Source: Setomelanomma holmii (taxonomy: Eukaryota; Ascomycota; Dothideomycetes; Pleosporales; Phaeosphaeriaceae). From it: a DNA stretch of 64,000 nucleotides. Positions 1 to 10,748 of this stretch are shown here, piece by piece (positions within the stretch are counted from its first letter, which is position 1; each line of letters opens with the position of its first letter). Both the position numbers and the translations under genes were made by a program. The stretch covers positions 24,481-88,480 of the forward strand of contig ML978279.1 of the NCBI GenBank assembly GCA_010015745.1. The letters are read 5' to 3'. The notes beneath the pieces are model-generated. The model saw only the letters and a list, made by a program, of their open reading frames with translations. It was not told the DNA's origin and did no database searches.

Positions 1-385
1 TCATGGACCAGATCGACTATACAAGCTAAAGCGCTTCACCATGGGCCGGGGGCCTTGGACAGTTGGTTTGCCAGCTCTCGGCGAACCATAGCCGCCCGCA
101 TCGCGAAGTAATGCTTGCTCGCTTAGATTCGAGCCGATACTGTATTTTGAACGGCGGAATACTGCCTTCGCCTTGAAGATAGGAGGATTAGCCCACGTCC
201 CGAGGGGGTCAAGGGGAAGCTAGTAAGCGACTTCAAGTCTGACTCTTATCGGACTCCATGAAGAAGGGTCTTCAGGTGAAACGTCCCGATGACAAAGGGT
301 ATGAGCAAAGTGTCTTGATCGATATGATGGATGTCGTAGAGCGAAATGGCGGAAGCGTTCGTTGAATGTGTCCAGTCTAGCCTCT
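1..385. other. No gene recognised
   Basis: No convincing coding frame, splice pattern or repeat is visible. It is probably the 3' flank of the small minus-strand membrane-protein gene that follows. Confidence 0.4.
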
Positions 386-682
386 TCAAGCTGATTCAAT
401 CCTCGTTGCGACCCTTCCATCCAGTTCTCTCGCCTTTTCACGTTCTCTCCTTACAACCTCATCGTTCCATCCTTTGAGCTCAACAAACATGCCTACGTTG
501 TCTCCTGGTAATTCCGTCTTGCCGTCCTTCAGCCAGTTTCCCATGTTTGTTGGTTTCGACCGGGTTCGTCGCAGCCGCATGACGTTCACCATGATGGCGA
601 TGATGATTACGCCTATGCAGGCTAGGGGCACAGCCAATGCAATGCATCTGTCAAAAGCGGTCCACGGTGCGAGTGGGCCCAT
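386..682 (-). CDS. Small single-pass membrane protein, unknown function
   Basis: This is a 98-residue ATG-initiated frame. It has a strong hydrophobic segment at about residues 13-35 (core LACIGVIIIAIMV). A basic stretch with RLRRTRSK follows directly, consistent with a cytosolic stop-transfer flank. The C-terminal half is charged and probably helical (WNDEVVRREREKARELDG). I do not recognise a family. The layout of short lumenal N-terminus, one helix and charged tail is common among small hypothetical ascomycete proteins. A further exon at either end is possible, because another open minus-strand frame overlaps the 3' end. That this is a gene at all is inferred from the coherent hydrophobicity pattern. 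Confidence 0.4.
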   Translation of the reverse strand: MGPLAPWTAFDRCIALAVPLACIGVIIIAIMVNVMRLRRTRSKPTNMGNWLKDGKTELPGDNVGMFVELKGWNDEVVRREREKARELDGRVATRIESA

Positions 683-1308
683 ATAGTCGAGCGATCGTTA
701 TTGGATAGTGTATGGTATGTGTTGCTTCTGGGGTAAAGTCTCAACGTTGACAGATTGCTTCATACATGATAGTTGAGACCGTCGAGGAAGTATGTCTTGT
801 GATGTTCAGAATAAGCATTCGAGCGGCCATTCGCAAATGATGCTGTGTCTTCTCTCGCGGTCGCACATTGGGTCGTCCTAAGCGCCCATCGCGGCGCAGC
901 AAGCCACAACGTACATGAGACACAGGCGTTGCGTTTCAAGTTCGACAGACAATGTTGCTGTAAGCCGATTATCGTTGCTATGTAGCGTTAAAAAGGCTTT
1001 TTGTAAATTATTGGGGCTCGACATTTCCCATCGGGTTGAAATAAGCTCGCGCACACTCGGGTAGCCCTTTGACAGGTGCTTAGCTCGGGCATTTCAATTT
1101 CCCATGCAGAAGCCAAAGTCAGTAAGCACTTGTTCACGTTGAATTCCTAGTGCAGAGCATGAAAGTAATGGCATTAAAATCCTAGGGTATTGAACCGCCT
1201 CGCTCAGCTTGCCTTGACTCCGACCGTCCCGACATCAGCGATCTGCTTTGAAACGTGTTCTCTTTGTACCGAGCCTGATGTCCAGCTGAACGGTACTGCA
1301 CCGAACGT
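683..1308. other. Intergenic, nothing recognised
   Basis: Short open frames on both strands have no coherent composition. The stretch holds the 3' flank of the LOR-family gene and the upstream flank of the small membrane-protein gene. Confidence 0.4.
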
Positions 1309-2008
1309 TTACTTCCCCTCGTTGTTCTTCTCGTCCAGGCAGATGCACAATGCTGCTATTAAAGCGAGATCAACGCCTGGAGCAACCTGCACACCATAGG
1401 TCTGCTGGCCAAAGAAGATGTCCTTGCCGCTGAGAATCTTGCGATCGATACGAGCGACTACCAGACCTGTAACTCGCGTTAGTGCTAAGCTTTTCGACAC
1501 GCTCGGAAGATTATGCTTACCACCCTGCGCCTCATCAACAATATCAGCGCTCGTATCAAACCAATTGCCCTTCATCGTGAGCACTTCCTGCTTGCCGCTC
1601 TGGCTCGTGAACGTCGCTTTCGCCTTACTTCCCAGCACTACGACTCTCGTCAGCACCCAGAATCTCACCATACACCACCACGATCAGCTTACACGCAAGA
1701 CTGCTCTTAACCTCAACCAATTTCTCCTTATTCGGACTCTCCACCACATAAGTCGCATGAATATGCAAATGCTCCTTCACAATACTGAACAAGTGGTTGC
1801 CCTGCATGTCGCTGACCTTCTTGCGGCCAGAGATGGACAATACTTTACCCTCAACCTGCAGGATCGGCGTGCCATTGGCGAGTTTAATGCTGAAACTGTC
1901 GCCGGAGAGGGAGAGGACTTTTTCTTTGAGGACAAGGGTTTCGGGCTGTTTGGCGATAAATTGGGGGAAGACGGCGATGGGTTGGAGGACGCCTTGGAGA
2001 CCGGCCAT
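1309..2008 (-). CDS. LURP-one-related (LOR) / tubby C-terminal-like protein
   Basis: Three exons are inferred: 2008-1693, 1637-1521 and 1466-1309. The two introns are 1638-1692 (55 nt) and 1467-1520 (54 nt), both GT...AG, and splicing gives 196 residues. The joined product has typical LOR-family blocks in order: FIAKQPETLVLKEKV, then FSIKLANGTPILQVEGK, LSISGRKKVSDMQGNHLF, KEHLHIH, LLGSKAKATFTSQSGK, GNWFDTSADI, VARIDRK and VAPGVDLALIAALCICLDE. The LOR fold is a 12-stranded barrel around a central hydrophobic helix, and the C-terminal VDLALIAALCICLDE segment corresponds to that helix. The molecular function of fungal members is not established; phospholipid binding or scramblase-like roles are only analogies. 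A start seven codons upstream (2029) is also possible, but MAGLQG looks like the natural start. Confidence 0.88.
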
Positions 2009-3061
2009 GGTTGCAGTGTGGATGTTCAAGCTGGTGTTAAAAAGTAATAGTGGGTTGGGGGACGAGAGGTGGGGTGATATTGTTAAGTCAGGCTGAAGCT
2101 GAATGTCGTATCTGTACCTCAGGCGCGGCTTCTGTCTGACCTACCAAGCCTTTATACTTAATCGTAAGCATCGATCATGTGGCTGAGTCCGCCAACCTCG
2201 GGCCTTTATGTGCTGCAGGGTGACTGCTTTTGCATATCTGTTGGCGTTGTAAAGAAGACAGAATGTGATTGGTCACGTTTTAGCATAGTGGGAACGATCG
2301 TTGTCAAAAGAAGAGGAACAAGCATCGCTCATTTGTTGTTGTTTGGCACCATAACAACCAGAGTACTCAGCCTTGTCCCATTGAATGGGCGCCAACAGCA
2401 AAATGCGTGCCTGATGACGTAGAGCTTGGAACCTTGTCGGATGTCAACTGTCGTTTAGTATTGACAATCCTCTTAGCCCGTAGCACAGCCACAGCTTCTA
2501 CAGAATTAGCTGCGATGCAGCGCAACTTCGCAGGCCTCACTGCATGGGAATCATTGACAAAGTAACCTTTGGCCATGAACAGATTGGCAGATTGAATACT
2601 AAGTTTGCCACACGAGTTGATCGTGCCTTAGATACACCGCGCGCACCTACTACATAACAAGCATGGCTAACATATGCACAAGATTGCGCATCCAGATTGT
2701 AGGAGCGAGCTATCTATAAAGAACACCCAAGCGCGGCTCACGAAGCCGCCAAAAGCGCCTACGCGGCTAGCTTGAGTGGATGTGCCTATAAGATAGTATG
2801 CAGGACAGTATAATTACAGCAGGCCTTACATCAACGACAGCCAACAAGACATTAGGGCGGGCCGATGACTGCGGCCCATGAAGGACAGTATGTGGTGAGC
2901 GATGCTATGCCGATGGCCTCCAGGGGTATACAAGTCAGAGGCTTCGACAGATGCTGTGGAAACAGAACGATGCAAGGAGGTCTGGAGACACGTGCATGCG
3001 TGTTATGAGACGGACAAAGTTACATAAGCGACAGTAAGAAGCGAAGGCGTAGGAAAATTCG
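2009..3061. other. Intergenic, nothing recognised
   Basis: About 1 kb separates the 5' end of the LOR-family gene from the 3' end of the minus-strand surface-protein gene. Both strands contain only short incoherent frames. No tRNA, repeat or transposon remnant could be supported by eye. Confidence 0.4.
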
Positions 3062-4804
3062 TTAAACGTTCTCTGTGAACTTGGAACTCCGGGAACCATC
3101 GGCAGATTGGAGGCTTCGGCCAAGGGAGCTACGAGGAATGTCCGGATTCGGTGACTGAGGCGGGCTCAGATGTGTGCGAGATTTGGTGAATGCAGTGGGG
3201 TCTGCAAAAGGGTTTAAGTCGTCGTCTGGGTGCCGGATGACTGGAGTCCGAGCAGGACTCGGTCGAATGTTCATCATGCCGGTGCCTGCAGCGGCGGAAC
3301 CACCACCAATCTCTTTGTCAAGCTCCTTTGCAAACCCTGGACCACCATAGGTGCCCTGATCATCTTGGTAGAAAGATGATCCAGACATAGTACCTCCACG
3401 TGAGAATTGTTCCGAGGTCATGCCTTCACTGAACGCGGAAGGCAGCTTGCGTCCAGAGACTCGTTGGAAGCTTCGTTCACCGCCGCTGGCACTGGTCTCC
3501 GCTGTCGATCTTGACAAACCAGAGAAGCGATTCAAAAATGCAGATGGTATTCGGTTGCTCCGTGAAGTGTCTTGAATCATCGGTTGGGTGCGTTCGGCGG
3601 TTTCATCTCCAGTGAGCTGGAGTGCCCCACGACGTTTCCGCTTGTGCCGCCGTAGTAGCAGTAAGATGATAGCCAGAATCAGTGCAGCACCAGCCAGACT
3701 GCCCACTACACTTCCAACAACCTGCGGAGTTTCGAGAGGCGTACTATTCCCGCTCGTGCCTGTACCAGCAGCTGAAGTAGCCTGGCCTGGGGCAGGAGCT
3801 GTGTTCGCTGCCCCACCTCCACCCGCACCCGCGCCACCGGCAAGTGTGGTTCCGGAGCCCGGAGATGCTGTTGCGCTTCCGAGTCGAGACGATGCTGTTT
3901 CGTCGGAGCTCAGAGTTGATGAGCGGCCCGAAGGATCCACGGAGAAGGACTGCGAGCCCGACAACGAAATAGAAGCGCTGTTTAAAGAGGCGATCGATGC
4001 GGATGACAGAAAAGGTGTGCTGACAATGGTAGAATTGGAGGCCGGTAACGGGGCTGCTGTAGATAGGGACGCAGGTGCTACGCTGCTCCCTAGTACACTG
4101 GTAGGTGCAGGTGAAGGTGTAACATGGCCTGTGCTGACTGCAGCCGCCAAGGCAGATGCGCCGGACCCAAATGGATAGGACGGCACGACTAGATCACTCG
4201 GGAACGCTGGTACAGATGGAACGGAAGGGAGCGCGGCTGTCGGAAATGGAGGGACTGAAGGCACCTGGGGTAAGGATGGCGCAGCTGGTACTGATGCAGA
4301 TGGCACTGCTACTACCGAGGGAGCCACTGCATTGACGACGGCTGACACCACTGGAGCAGCTACGGAATCCACGATGTTTACGATTGGTGATGCAACGGGC
4401 GCGGCAACCGACTGAACTGCTGAGACCACCGGCGCGACGACTCCTTCGAGTGTGTCGACAATGGCTGCTGGTGTTGATGCATCCGCATCTGCAGTCTTGG
4501 TCTCTTGGCCCACCAGATTTCCACTGGTGTCCACGGTAGCGATGACCTCGACATTGACGGTCAGGACTCTCGTAGCGGCCTGTGCCTGCCGGCGGTGGTA
4601 AAAGCGATGGTCCTTTGTCATGGCAACGCGCTTCTTTCTTCGCTCCTTTTGTGCCAATGACAGATCCTGCAGAGCGGCCCGGGGGTAGACTCCTTCGATA
4701 TTCCTCTCTTCACTCGTTGCTATGCTTGCGTGACTGTCCTGTGTTTGGCGGTGCTGCTGTATGCTATATCTTGATCGTCGAGGCGGCGTTGCCGTGATGT
4801 CCAT
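3062..4804 (-). CDS. Ser/Ala/Pro-rich single-pass surface protein (Mid2/WSC sensor-like architecture)
   Basis: This is a single-exon frame of 580 codons. A basic N-terminus precedes MTKDHRFYHRRQAQ. A predicted beta segment (TRVLTVNVEVIATVDTSGN) follows, then about 250 residues of low-complexity Ser/Ala/Pro/Val sequence of mucin-like, O-mannosylated type. A short Gly/Ala linker leads into one transmembrane helix near residues 365-388 (core GSLAGAALILAIILLLL), followed by RRHKRKRRG and a 190-residue cytosolic tail rich in Ser/Thr. This matches the layout of fungal wall-stress sensors and Msb2/Mid2-like proteins, but no WSC cysteine domain is present and no classical N-terminal signal peptide is visible. 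An internal ATG at codon 62 (4621) is the likelier true start because the conserved-looking block begins there. An unseen upstream exon encoding a signal peptide cannot be excluded. Confidence 0.65.
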   Translation of the reverse strand: MDITATPPRRSRYSIQQHRQTQDSHASIATSEERNIEGVYPRAALQDLSLAQKERRKKRVAMTKDHRFYHRRQAQAATRVLTVNVEVIATVDTSGNLVGQETKTADADASTPAAIVDTLEGVVAPVVSAVQSVAAPVASPIVNIVDSVAAPVVSAVVNAVAPSVVAVPSASVPAAPSLPQVPSVPPFPTAALPSVPSVPAFPSDLVVPSYPFGSGASALAAAVSTGHVTPSPAPTSVLGSSVAPASLSTAAPLPASNSTIVSTPFLSSASIASLNSASISLSGSQSFSVDPSGRSSTLSSDETASSRLGSATASPGSGTTLAGGAGAGGGGAANTAPAPGQATSAAGTGTSGNSTPLETPQVVGSVVGSLAGAALILAIILLLLRRHKRKRRGALQLTGDETAERTQPMIQDTSRSNRIPSAFLNRFSGLSRSTAETSASGGERSFQRVSGRKLPSAFSEGMTSEQFSRGGTMSGSSFYQDDQGTYGGPGFAKELDKEIGGGSAAAGTGMMNIRPSPARTPVIRHPDDDLNPFADPTAFTKSRTHLSPPQSPNPDIPRSSLGRSLQSADGSRSSKFTENV

Positions 4805-6810
4805 AAAGTGTCGAACAGTTTAGTGCCGAATGCGCACCAAGGTTGCTCTCAGAATGTGGTGGCGAATATGCTGTGTCTGGGACATGTATTGTAGTGAGTG
4901 TAGCGAGTTGGACGCGGTGGTTGCTGTGCAAAGGAGTGGATGTTCGGGCTGTTGCCGGCGGAATAGTCCAGTCAATGGATGCAATGCTGAAAGCGGAGAG
5001 TGAATGTCGAGAAACGAACGGACGCCAATGGGCTGGCTGGTGGAGGAAGGATCTGGCGAGAGATCAACCGTCCAATCGCACCTCAAGTAGAAGCCGCTGG
5101 GAAAGTGCAGCGACAACGTGGTGACGCACCTGGCCGCGGTCAATGGACCAGCATTCACTATACAAAGAAAGTCGCTCGCGCAGGTGCGAAGCGGAGTCTA
5201 AGAGGTGGCGACGTGTGGAGACAGCGGGCGATATTGCAAGCGTTGTCGTTTCTGCTGTGCGTGGTGCAACGTAGCGGGGGCCACCTAGTCTATGAATCGC
5301 CGTCGCGCGACAACGGTGCAAAGGTTGCAGGTCCGGGAGCGGGTTTCCCTCTCGATCTTGGTTCTTGACGCTCGCCAGATCCGCGCAGCGCTGGAGATAG
5401 AATTGTCGACGTCGCAGCGGAGTCGTGGTGGGAGAGGGAGCGCTGCTGCTGAGAGGGAAGACACACGGCAGCGACGTTGGGGTGGAGGACGGGCTGCTCC
5501 TGCCCCATTGGCTACCAAGCGAAATACAGTGCTATGAGCCGCCCAAAATAGAAGGATCCACCGAGCAAACTGCACGGCCCGGAAATTATTGAGCGACCTA
5601 CCACGTAAGAATCAGTCATTCGATGGAGCTGAACGCAGCGATTGTCAAATTTGTGTCGCCTGTCACCTGTCCCTTCCACCACTCTCGCAGTCTGGACTTC
5701 CTGAAGCCGCGCTTTTGTATGACGTTGACTTGCGGAAGTCTGGTTGGCTAGGACCATGTGCAGCTCTCCGTCCCGTCCTGCAGAAGCTCGCACCACCTCG
5801 AACGACATCCAGGAACGCCATTCTGGAGCACGCCCTGACTGTCGCTGAGAAGTCTATTGTGTTATTCTCGTAACCACCTGCACCTCCAATAACTCGCACA
5901 CTCTGTCGTCGCACATGCGACCACGAGGCCTCGTTGCGCTGGCGCACAGAGTCACGTCTTTTGCGCAAAAACAGTCCTTTCGAGATTGTACCTAGCATTC
6001 GGTCCTCCAAACGCGGCTTGTGCTCCTGGCCAGGCGGTTTATTGCTAAGCTCATCTCAAGGAACCATGTCTCGCTAGGGTTGCTTGTCCCTGCGAACACC
6101 TCTGCGAATTTTGATCAAGGCTTGCAACTCCTTTCCTAGTGTTTCTGCAATCATCTGCCACACTGCAATATTGCGAGGCGGGATCACCGGTGGCTGGCCC
6201 AGCCCAAAAACAAGAGGAGAAGAGACCTCGTCCACAAGTCCAGCGTGTTCACTGATTGATGCGGACAAAAGGTGCTGCATGGCTGCGTTCCCCTAAGCGA
6301 TGCTTACGATGGTAGCAAAGGTTTCTCTTATCTTGATCTGGTAACAGATGCGAATTTGAAGCTGCGCAGGCCGCGTGGCTGTTGCGATGCGTATTTTCAC
6401 CCCCACTGGTTTTAAAGTGCAACATGCCTTGCAAAACCACTGTCGGCCAAGCGCGAATGTGCATGCCCAAACATGGGGAGCTGCTGTGTTTAGAGTACTT
6501 GAGCTCGGAATACTTCGCTATTTAAGAAACCTGTGGATGGCCCAAATAGCATGCGTGATGCCCAGGTAGAATACTGCAGTATTCTGCGTTCATCGCCCCA
6601 TTAGCCTATGCGGCCAGCCCCATCTTGCGCCGCGCTTGCCCCTCCATCTTCCGCACCTCTACACACTAAATTGTGAGCCACATTGCGCTGCAGGTACGAA
6701 TACGCCTTTTGCTCGAGCCTGAGCTACATATGTTTTCACAAGAGCTCTGTAGATCATGCATGTTAGTAGCGCAATAACTTGAACGTCCACTCGCAGCGCA
6801 CCCAGCGAAT
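4805..6810. other. 2-kb gene-poor stretch
   Basis: Several 70-130 codon frames overlap on both strands, but none shows a domain, coherent hydrophobicity or convincing splice partners. The stretch lies between two divergently transcribed genes, so it probably contains both promoters and long 5' leaders. No repeat or transposon remnant was recognised. Confidence 0.35.
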
Positions 6811-8901
6811 ATGACGTCGCCGCGACACGGGCAAGTATCAACCAAACATGAAGCCACTCCAAGTCGGCAACCACCACCTTTACCACCAAGGACAGTTTCT
6901 CGCGGCGGTGCAGCATCTCAGAAAATTTCGCCTTCGGTGATGGCCATGTCGTCTCATGATCCGTGCTCGTCTTCCACTCAGTCGCTGGTTCCAGACCCGT
7001 CGGTGGACAGCTCACAGCTTCGGCGGGTGCTGCTTGTGTACATTCATGGCTTTATGGGCAAAGAGACAAGCTTCAGAAGTTTCCCAGCTCATGTGCATAA
7101 TCTCGCCACGGTCACTCTTGCCGACACACATGTGGTGCACACGAAGCTCTACCCGCGCTATCAGTCTCGAAACTCGCTCGCGATAGCGAGAGACAATTTC
7201 TCGAATTGGTAGATATTGGCCTAACAACTCCACATACACAGCTAACAATCATTCAGGCTGGCTCCACATGAAGATCAGTGGACAGATGTGATTCTGCTTG
7301 GACACTCAATGGGCGGCTTGCTTGCTGCGGACATTGCACTAACTTTTCGCCATCGCATAGTCGGAGTCATTAATTTTGATGTTCCTTTCCTGGGAATGCA
7401 CCCAGGTATTGTCAAGGCTGGTCTAGGTAGCATCTTCAGCCCAGCTCCTGCGCCCGCCGATGCCATTCCTGAAGATCCGCCCGAGAAGAAACCAAGTCGA
7501 ATTGGAACTCTCTTCAACCCCAAGCCATCTGATCCTAATTTCAACCCTTCATTCGCCAATGATGTCCAGCTCCCGGTGCGTAAAGGCTGGGAGAACACTT
7601 TGCATTGGCTGAACAAGCACTACTCTAATGGGCTCAGAGAGGGTGCGAAAAGCTTGGTGAAGTCGCATCTGGAATTTGGCGGTGCTATGGCGGACTACCG
7701 AGAGTTGAAAGATCGATACGCCAGAGTTAGGGCATTGGAGGAAGATGATGAAGGGAAGCGAAAGTCAGCCAATCCTGGAGTTGCTTCGCCTCCCCGGATC
7801 CGCTTCATCAACTACTACACAGTAAGCACGGGAAGACCAAAGAAACTAAAGTCACCGAAGTATCCGTCGCCCTCAAGACCATCCATTAGAGGATTGGAGA
7901 GCCGTGATAGTAATGTAGGCTCGCTCGCATCAGCATCCCGACCAGCTCGTGAAAGCATCCGCACTGAGTCTGCCGTAGCTACTCCGCGAATATCTGTAGA
8001 AGTGCAGGAGCACCAGAGCAACGAGGTAACACCTCTTGGCCCGCAGGAGCCTCTATCTGCAACATCACCAGTCGATAGTATGAGCCTACAAAGCTCAAGT
8101 CGGCAGTTGAGCGGTCCCCCAAATTTGTCCGAGATCCCTCCAATACCACAAGAGCCGCCATTCGTAGACCTCATGCAGTTCTCAGATAAGGCACAGCGAA
8201 AGGCCGCCGAGAAAGAGCATGACCAGGCGCTCAAAGAGTACCAGAAGGCAGTCAAGGCTCGTAACAAAGCTATCAACGAGCGAACTAAGCTTGAGGAGAA
8301 ATGGGAAAAGCAACAACAGCATGATTTGAAACACCAACAGAATGAGTCCAAACACGACTTATCTGACTTCCATCCGAGCAACGACATGCACACAGGCCAC
8401 GAGGTGCGAGTCGAGGAAGCGCCCGAGATCCAAGCTTTGGATGAGGACTTGGGAGCTATGCAGTTGGGAGACAATCCACATCATCCTCACAGTGCGAGCA
8501 CCACGCACCCATATGGCAATTATGACTTTTCTCGTAGCGCCATTCTCAGCCAAGCTGCACCCGACGACCAAGCGTCCATGACCGAATCATCCTACACACT
8601 TGCAACAACAGACAGCAATGCAACACAGCCGCCGACGCCAGGCGCTGATGGCGAGGCTGCACCCAGGAAGAAGAAATTGAAGAAGTTCTGCATGCTGCCA
8701 CCCAAAGACGCTATGGGGAACAATGATCCGACGTGGGTCCGTGTATTCATGCAGAACCTGGATGAGGTCACAGCACATACTTCGCTGTTCTTCGTCAATG
8801 AGACCTACGAGCGCCTAGTCGGGGACGTGGGTGCTAGGATTGAGGAGTGGATTTGTGAAGCGGACAGCGTGCGCGTTATTCGGGAAATGCAAGGATACTA
8901 A
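6811..8901 (+). CDS. Alpha/beta hydrolase (DUF676/lipase-like) with coiled-coil C-terminal region
   Basis: Two exons, 6811-7208 and 7257-8901, flank a 48-nt intron (7209-7256). The joined protein has 680 residues. A Pro/Ser-rich N-terminus precedes an oxyanion-hole type motif, LLVYIHGFMGKETSF. The spliced region reads NWLAPHEDQWTD and leads into the nucleophile elbow GHSMGG, with Ser150 as predicted nucleophile. This is the pattern of serine hydrolases that act on lipids or esters. After the hydrolase core come a disordered Ser/Pro segment, a strongly charged predicted coiled coil at about residues 430-490 (KEHDQALKEYQKAVKARNK) and a conserved-looking C-terminal block beginning KKKLKKFCMLPPKD. 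The catalytic Asp and His could not be assigned by eye. Substrate is unknown. The fusion of a hydrolase core to a long regulatory tail resembles fungal proteins annotated only as 'lipase' or 'DUF676'. Confidence 0.85.
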
Positions 8902-8981
8902 CGACGCTATTTGCGACTGCACATGGCGCTGGACACCCAGTAATTCAAGACCTTGCATTCTGCACTCCTTGAAAGTTATAC

Positions 8982-9525
8982 TCATATCCATCCCTTCGCT
9001 GTCATCGCCCAGCCAACTCCAGATAATGCCCATGACGCGCCCAACGCGCCGAGTAAGAAGACCACTTGCTCACTGCCTCGTATAGCATCGTTGAACTTTT
9101 GGACAAAAGGAACGTGCGTCTGCTCTTTCTCATTCCAGAAATTGGCCATGTGTTGACGGGTCAAAATCAGCATCGCAGTGTTTGCTCCGGCAGCTGTCAC
9201 CAGAACGGTAGTCGACGATCCATACGACGTCGAAAGAAGAACGAGGGGCGTGAGGAACGAAACGAGCAACTGCAGTACATTTAGCTTTTCCGAAGCACTC
9301 CAGCACAGCAATACATACACTGATAGTCCCACTAGCTTGCGTCGTCCTCGTCTTGTGCAGCCTATGCGCCGCTGTATTACTCCATTCTGCGGCCTTCTCG
9401 CTCTGCTTTTCATACTGCTGCAAGCGCGAGATGTTCTGGTAGGAGAGGAAGAGGCCGTAGCCGGAGAGCGCGGAGGTGCAGAGGAGTTGGACGAGGGATT
9501 TGCTGATGGGTATGGCTTCGTGCAT
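8982..9525 (-). CDS. Small membrane protein, four hydrophobic segments, unknown function
   Basis: Two exons, 9525-9319 and 9269-8982, are separated by a 49-nt intron (9270-9318) that starts GTATGT and ends CTGCAG. Joining is in phase 0 and gives 164 residues. The protein begins MHEAIPISKSLVQLLCTSA. Hydrophobic stretches include QLLCTSALSGYGLFLSY, LLVSFLTPLVLLS, TVLVTAAGANTAMLIL and EQVVFLLGALGASWALSG. A charged loop with FWNEKEQ lies between the last two. Splicing removes a frame conflict between the two overlapping open frames, which supports the intron. I do not recognise the family. The gene is convergent with the hydrolase gene, with 80 nt between the two stop codons. Confidence 0.72.
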
Positions 9526-10748
9526 GTTGCGATGTTTTCTCGAGTCCGAGTAGGAAAGCTGGGGGCGGGATTGTGAACTGTGTCGAGTGGTAGATCTGTG
9601 GGGTTGCTGAAGCTTGATGGATCCACTTGAGTTTCTTGATGATCTACGTCACTGGTGATTTGACTGGGGGATGGATCCCTGCTCGTCGCTTAATGCTGCA
9701 GCTCCAGCTCGAAGCTCGAGATCGCTGGGCCATTAGCATCTCAACGAAGAGAACCCCAATACAATTGAGCTTGACCTGGACTGATATTTTCAAGGCTCTG
9801 GGGGTCTTTGAGCATTGATTAGCAGCACAAGGTTACCATAAGGACCTACCGAGTCTTATCTATTACAAGCTTGGAGTCGCCACGAGCCTCGAACTGGTGT
9901 CCACAGGAACGATAAGCTGCTATTGCGAGACAGCACGGAGAGTTAATGTCGTTGAACGCCGCCACTCGAGGTATTGCCGATGCCAGTCTGTATCGTCGCG
10001 TGAGGCTTTCATCGTGCGTGAGCAACACGGCTCCAGGTTCTTCGGGCGGCTGATGGATCTGTGCTCGTTGCCGAGGCGGACATGCTTGCCGTGGTGCGAT
10101 TGGTGGCATGGGCATCACGCGGCTGCTCACATCGTCCGATCCTGGACCGCTAGGGGCGGGCTGTCACTCATATCGCATGGTACCGCAGATGCTGCACGCT
10201 GCCTCGAGTAACAATTGGAGCTGGTGAAAGCAACTCGACGCCCTCGCGTGCGCATGGAAACGTGGTGAAAGCGCCTCTCGCGTCGTGGTTCACGCAAAGA
10301 GATTGTGGGCCGTTGCTAGCGCGCCATGCGTCATCTCCTCGAGCTCAAACCCTGTCTAGTGGCGCAAGCTTCAAGCATCGTGGTACCACGGGTTTTCTTA
10401 TGGAACTTTCATCTCTCAACCAATAAACATAGTGCAGCAGACCCTGTTGACTTGCAAGAAATAAACTTCGCGATATCTTCATGCACTGCGCGTGAGTGAA
10501 GGCAATTGCAGTCTCTACGGTTCAATCGCTGCAGCTGCACTCCGGAGCGCCTGCATACTTAGCGATATTGCCGCCGTTCTCTTTGGTACAACTGCAACCT
10601 GTGATCGGCGCCTACTCCAACTACGTCGCTGCGGGGAAGCTGCCACAATCAAAACTAGGTCCTGCCGGCTGCCTTGAGTGTGTGCGGGCGTGACCTCTTC
10701 GTTCTTTCCTGCGAGGAGAACAGTCCTGTCTCTTTCATCACCGTCGCA
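9526..10748. other. Intergenic, nothing recognised
   Basis: This 1.2-kb stretch separates two divergent genes and should hold the glycogenin promoter and 5' leader. No frame on either strand has recognisable protein character, and no repeat was seen. Confidence 0.4.

Noticed and set aside
5064..6010. Several 85-120 codon frames on both strands upstream of the surface-protein gene
   Set aside because: They overlap each other in opposite directions, have biased Arg/Ser composition and no recognisable motif.
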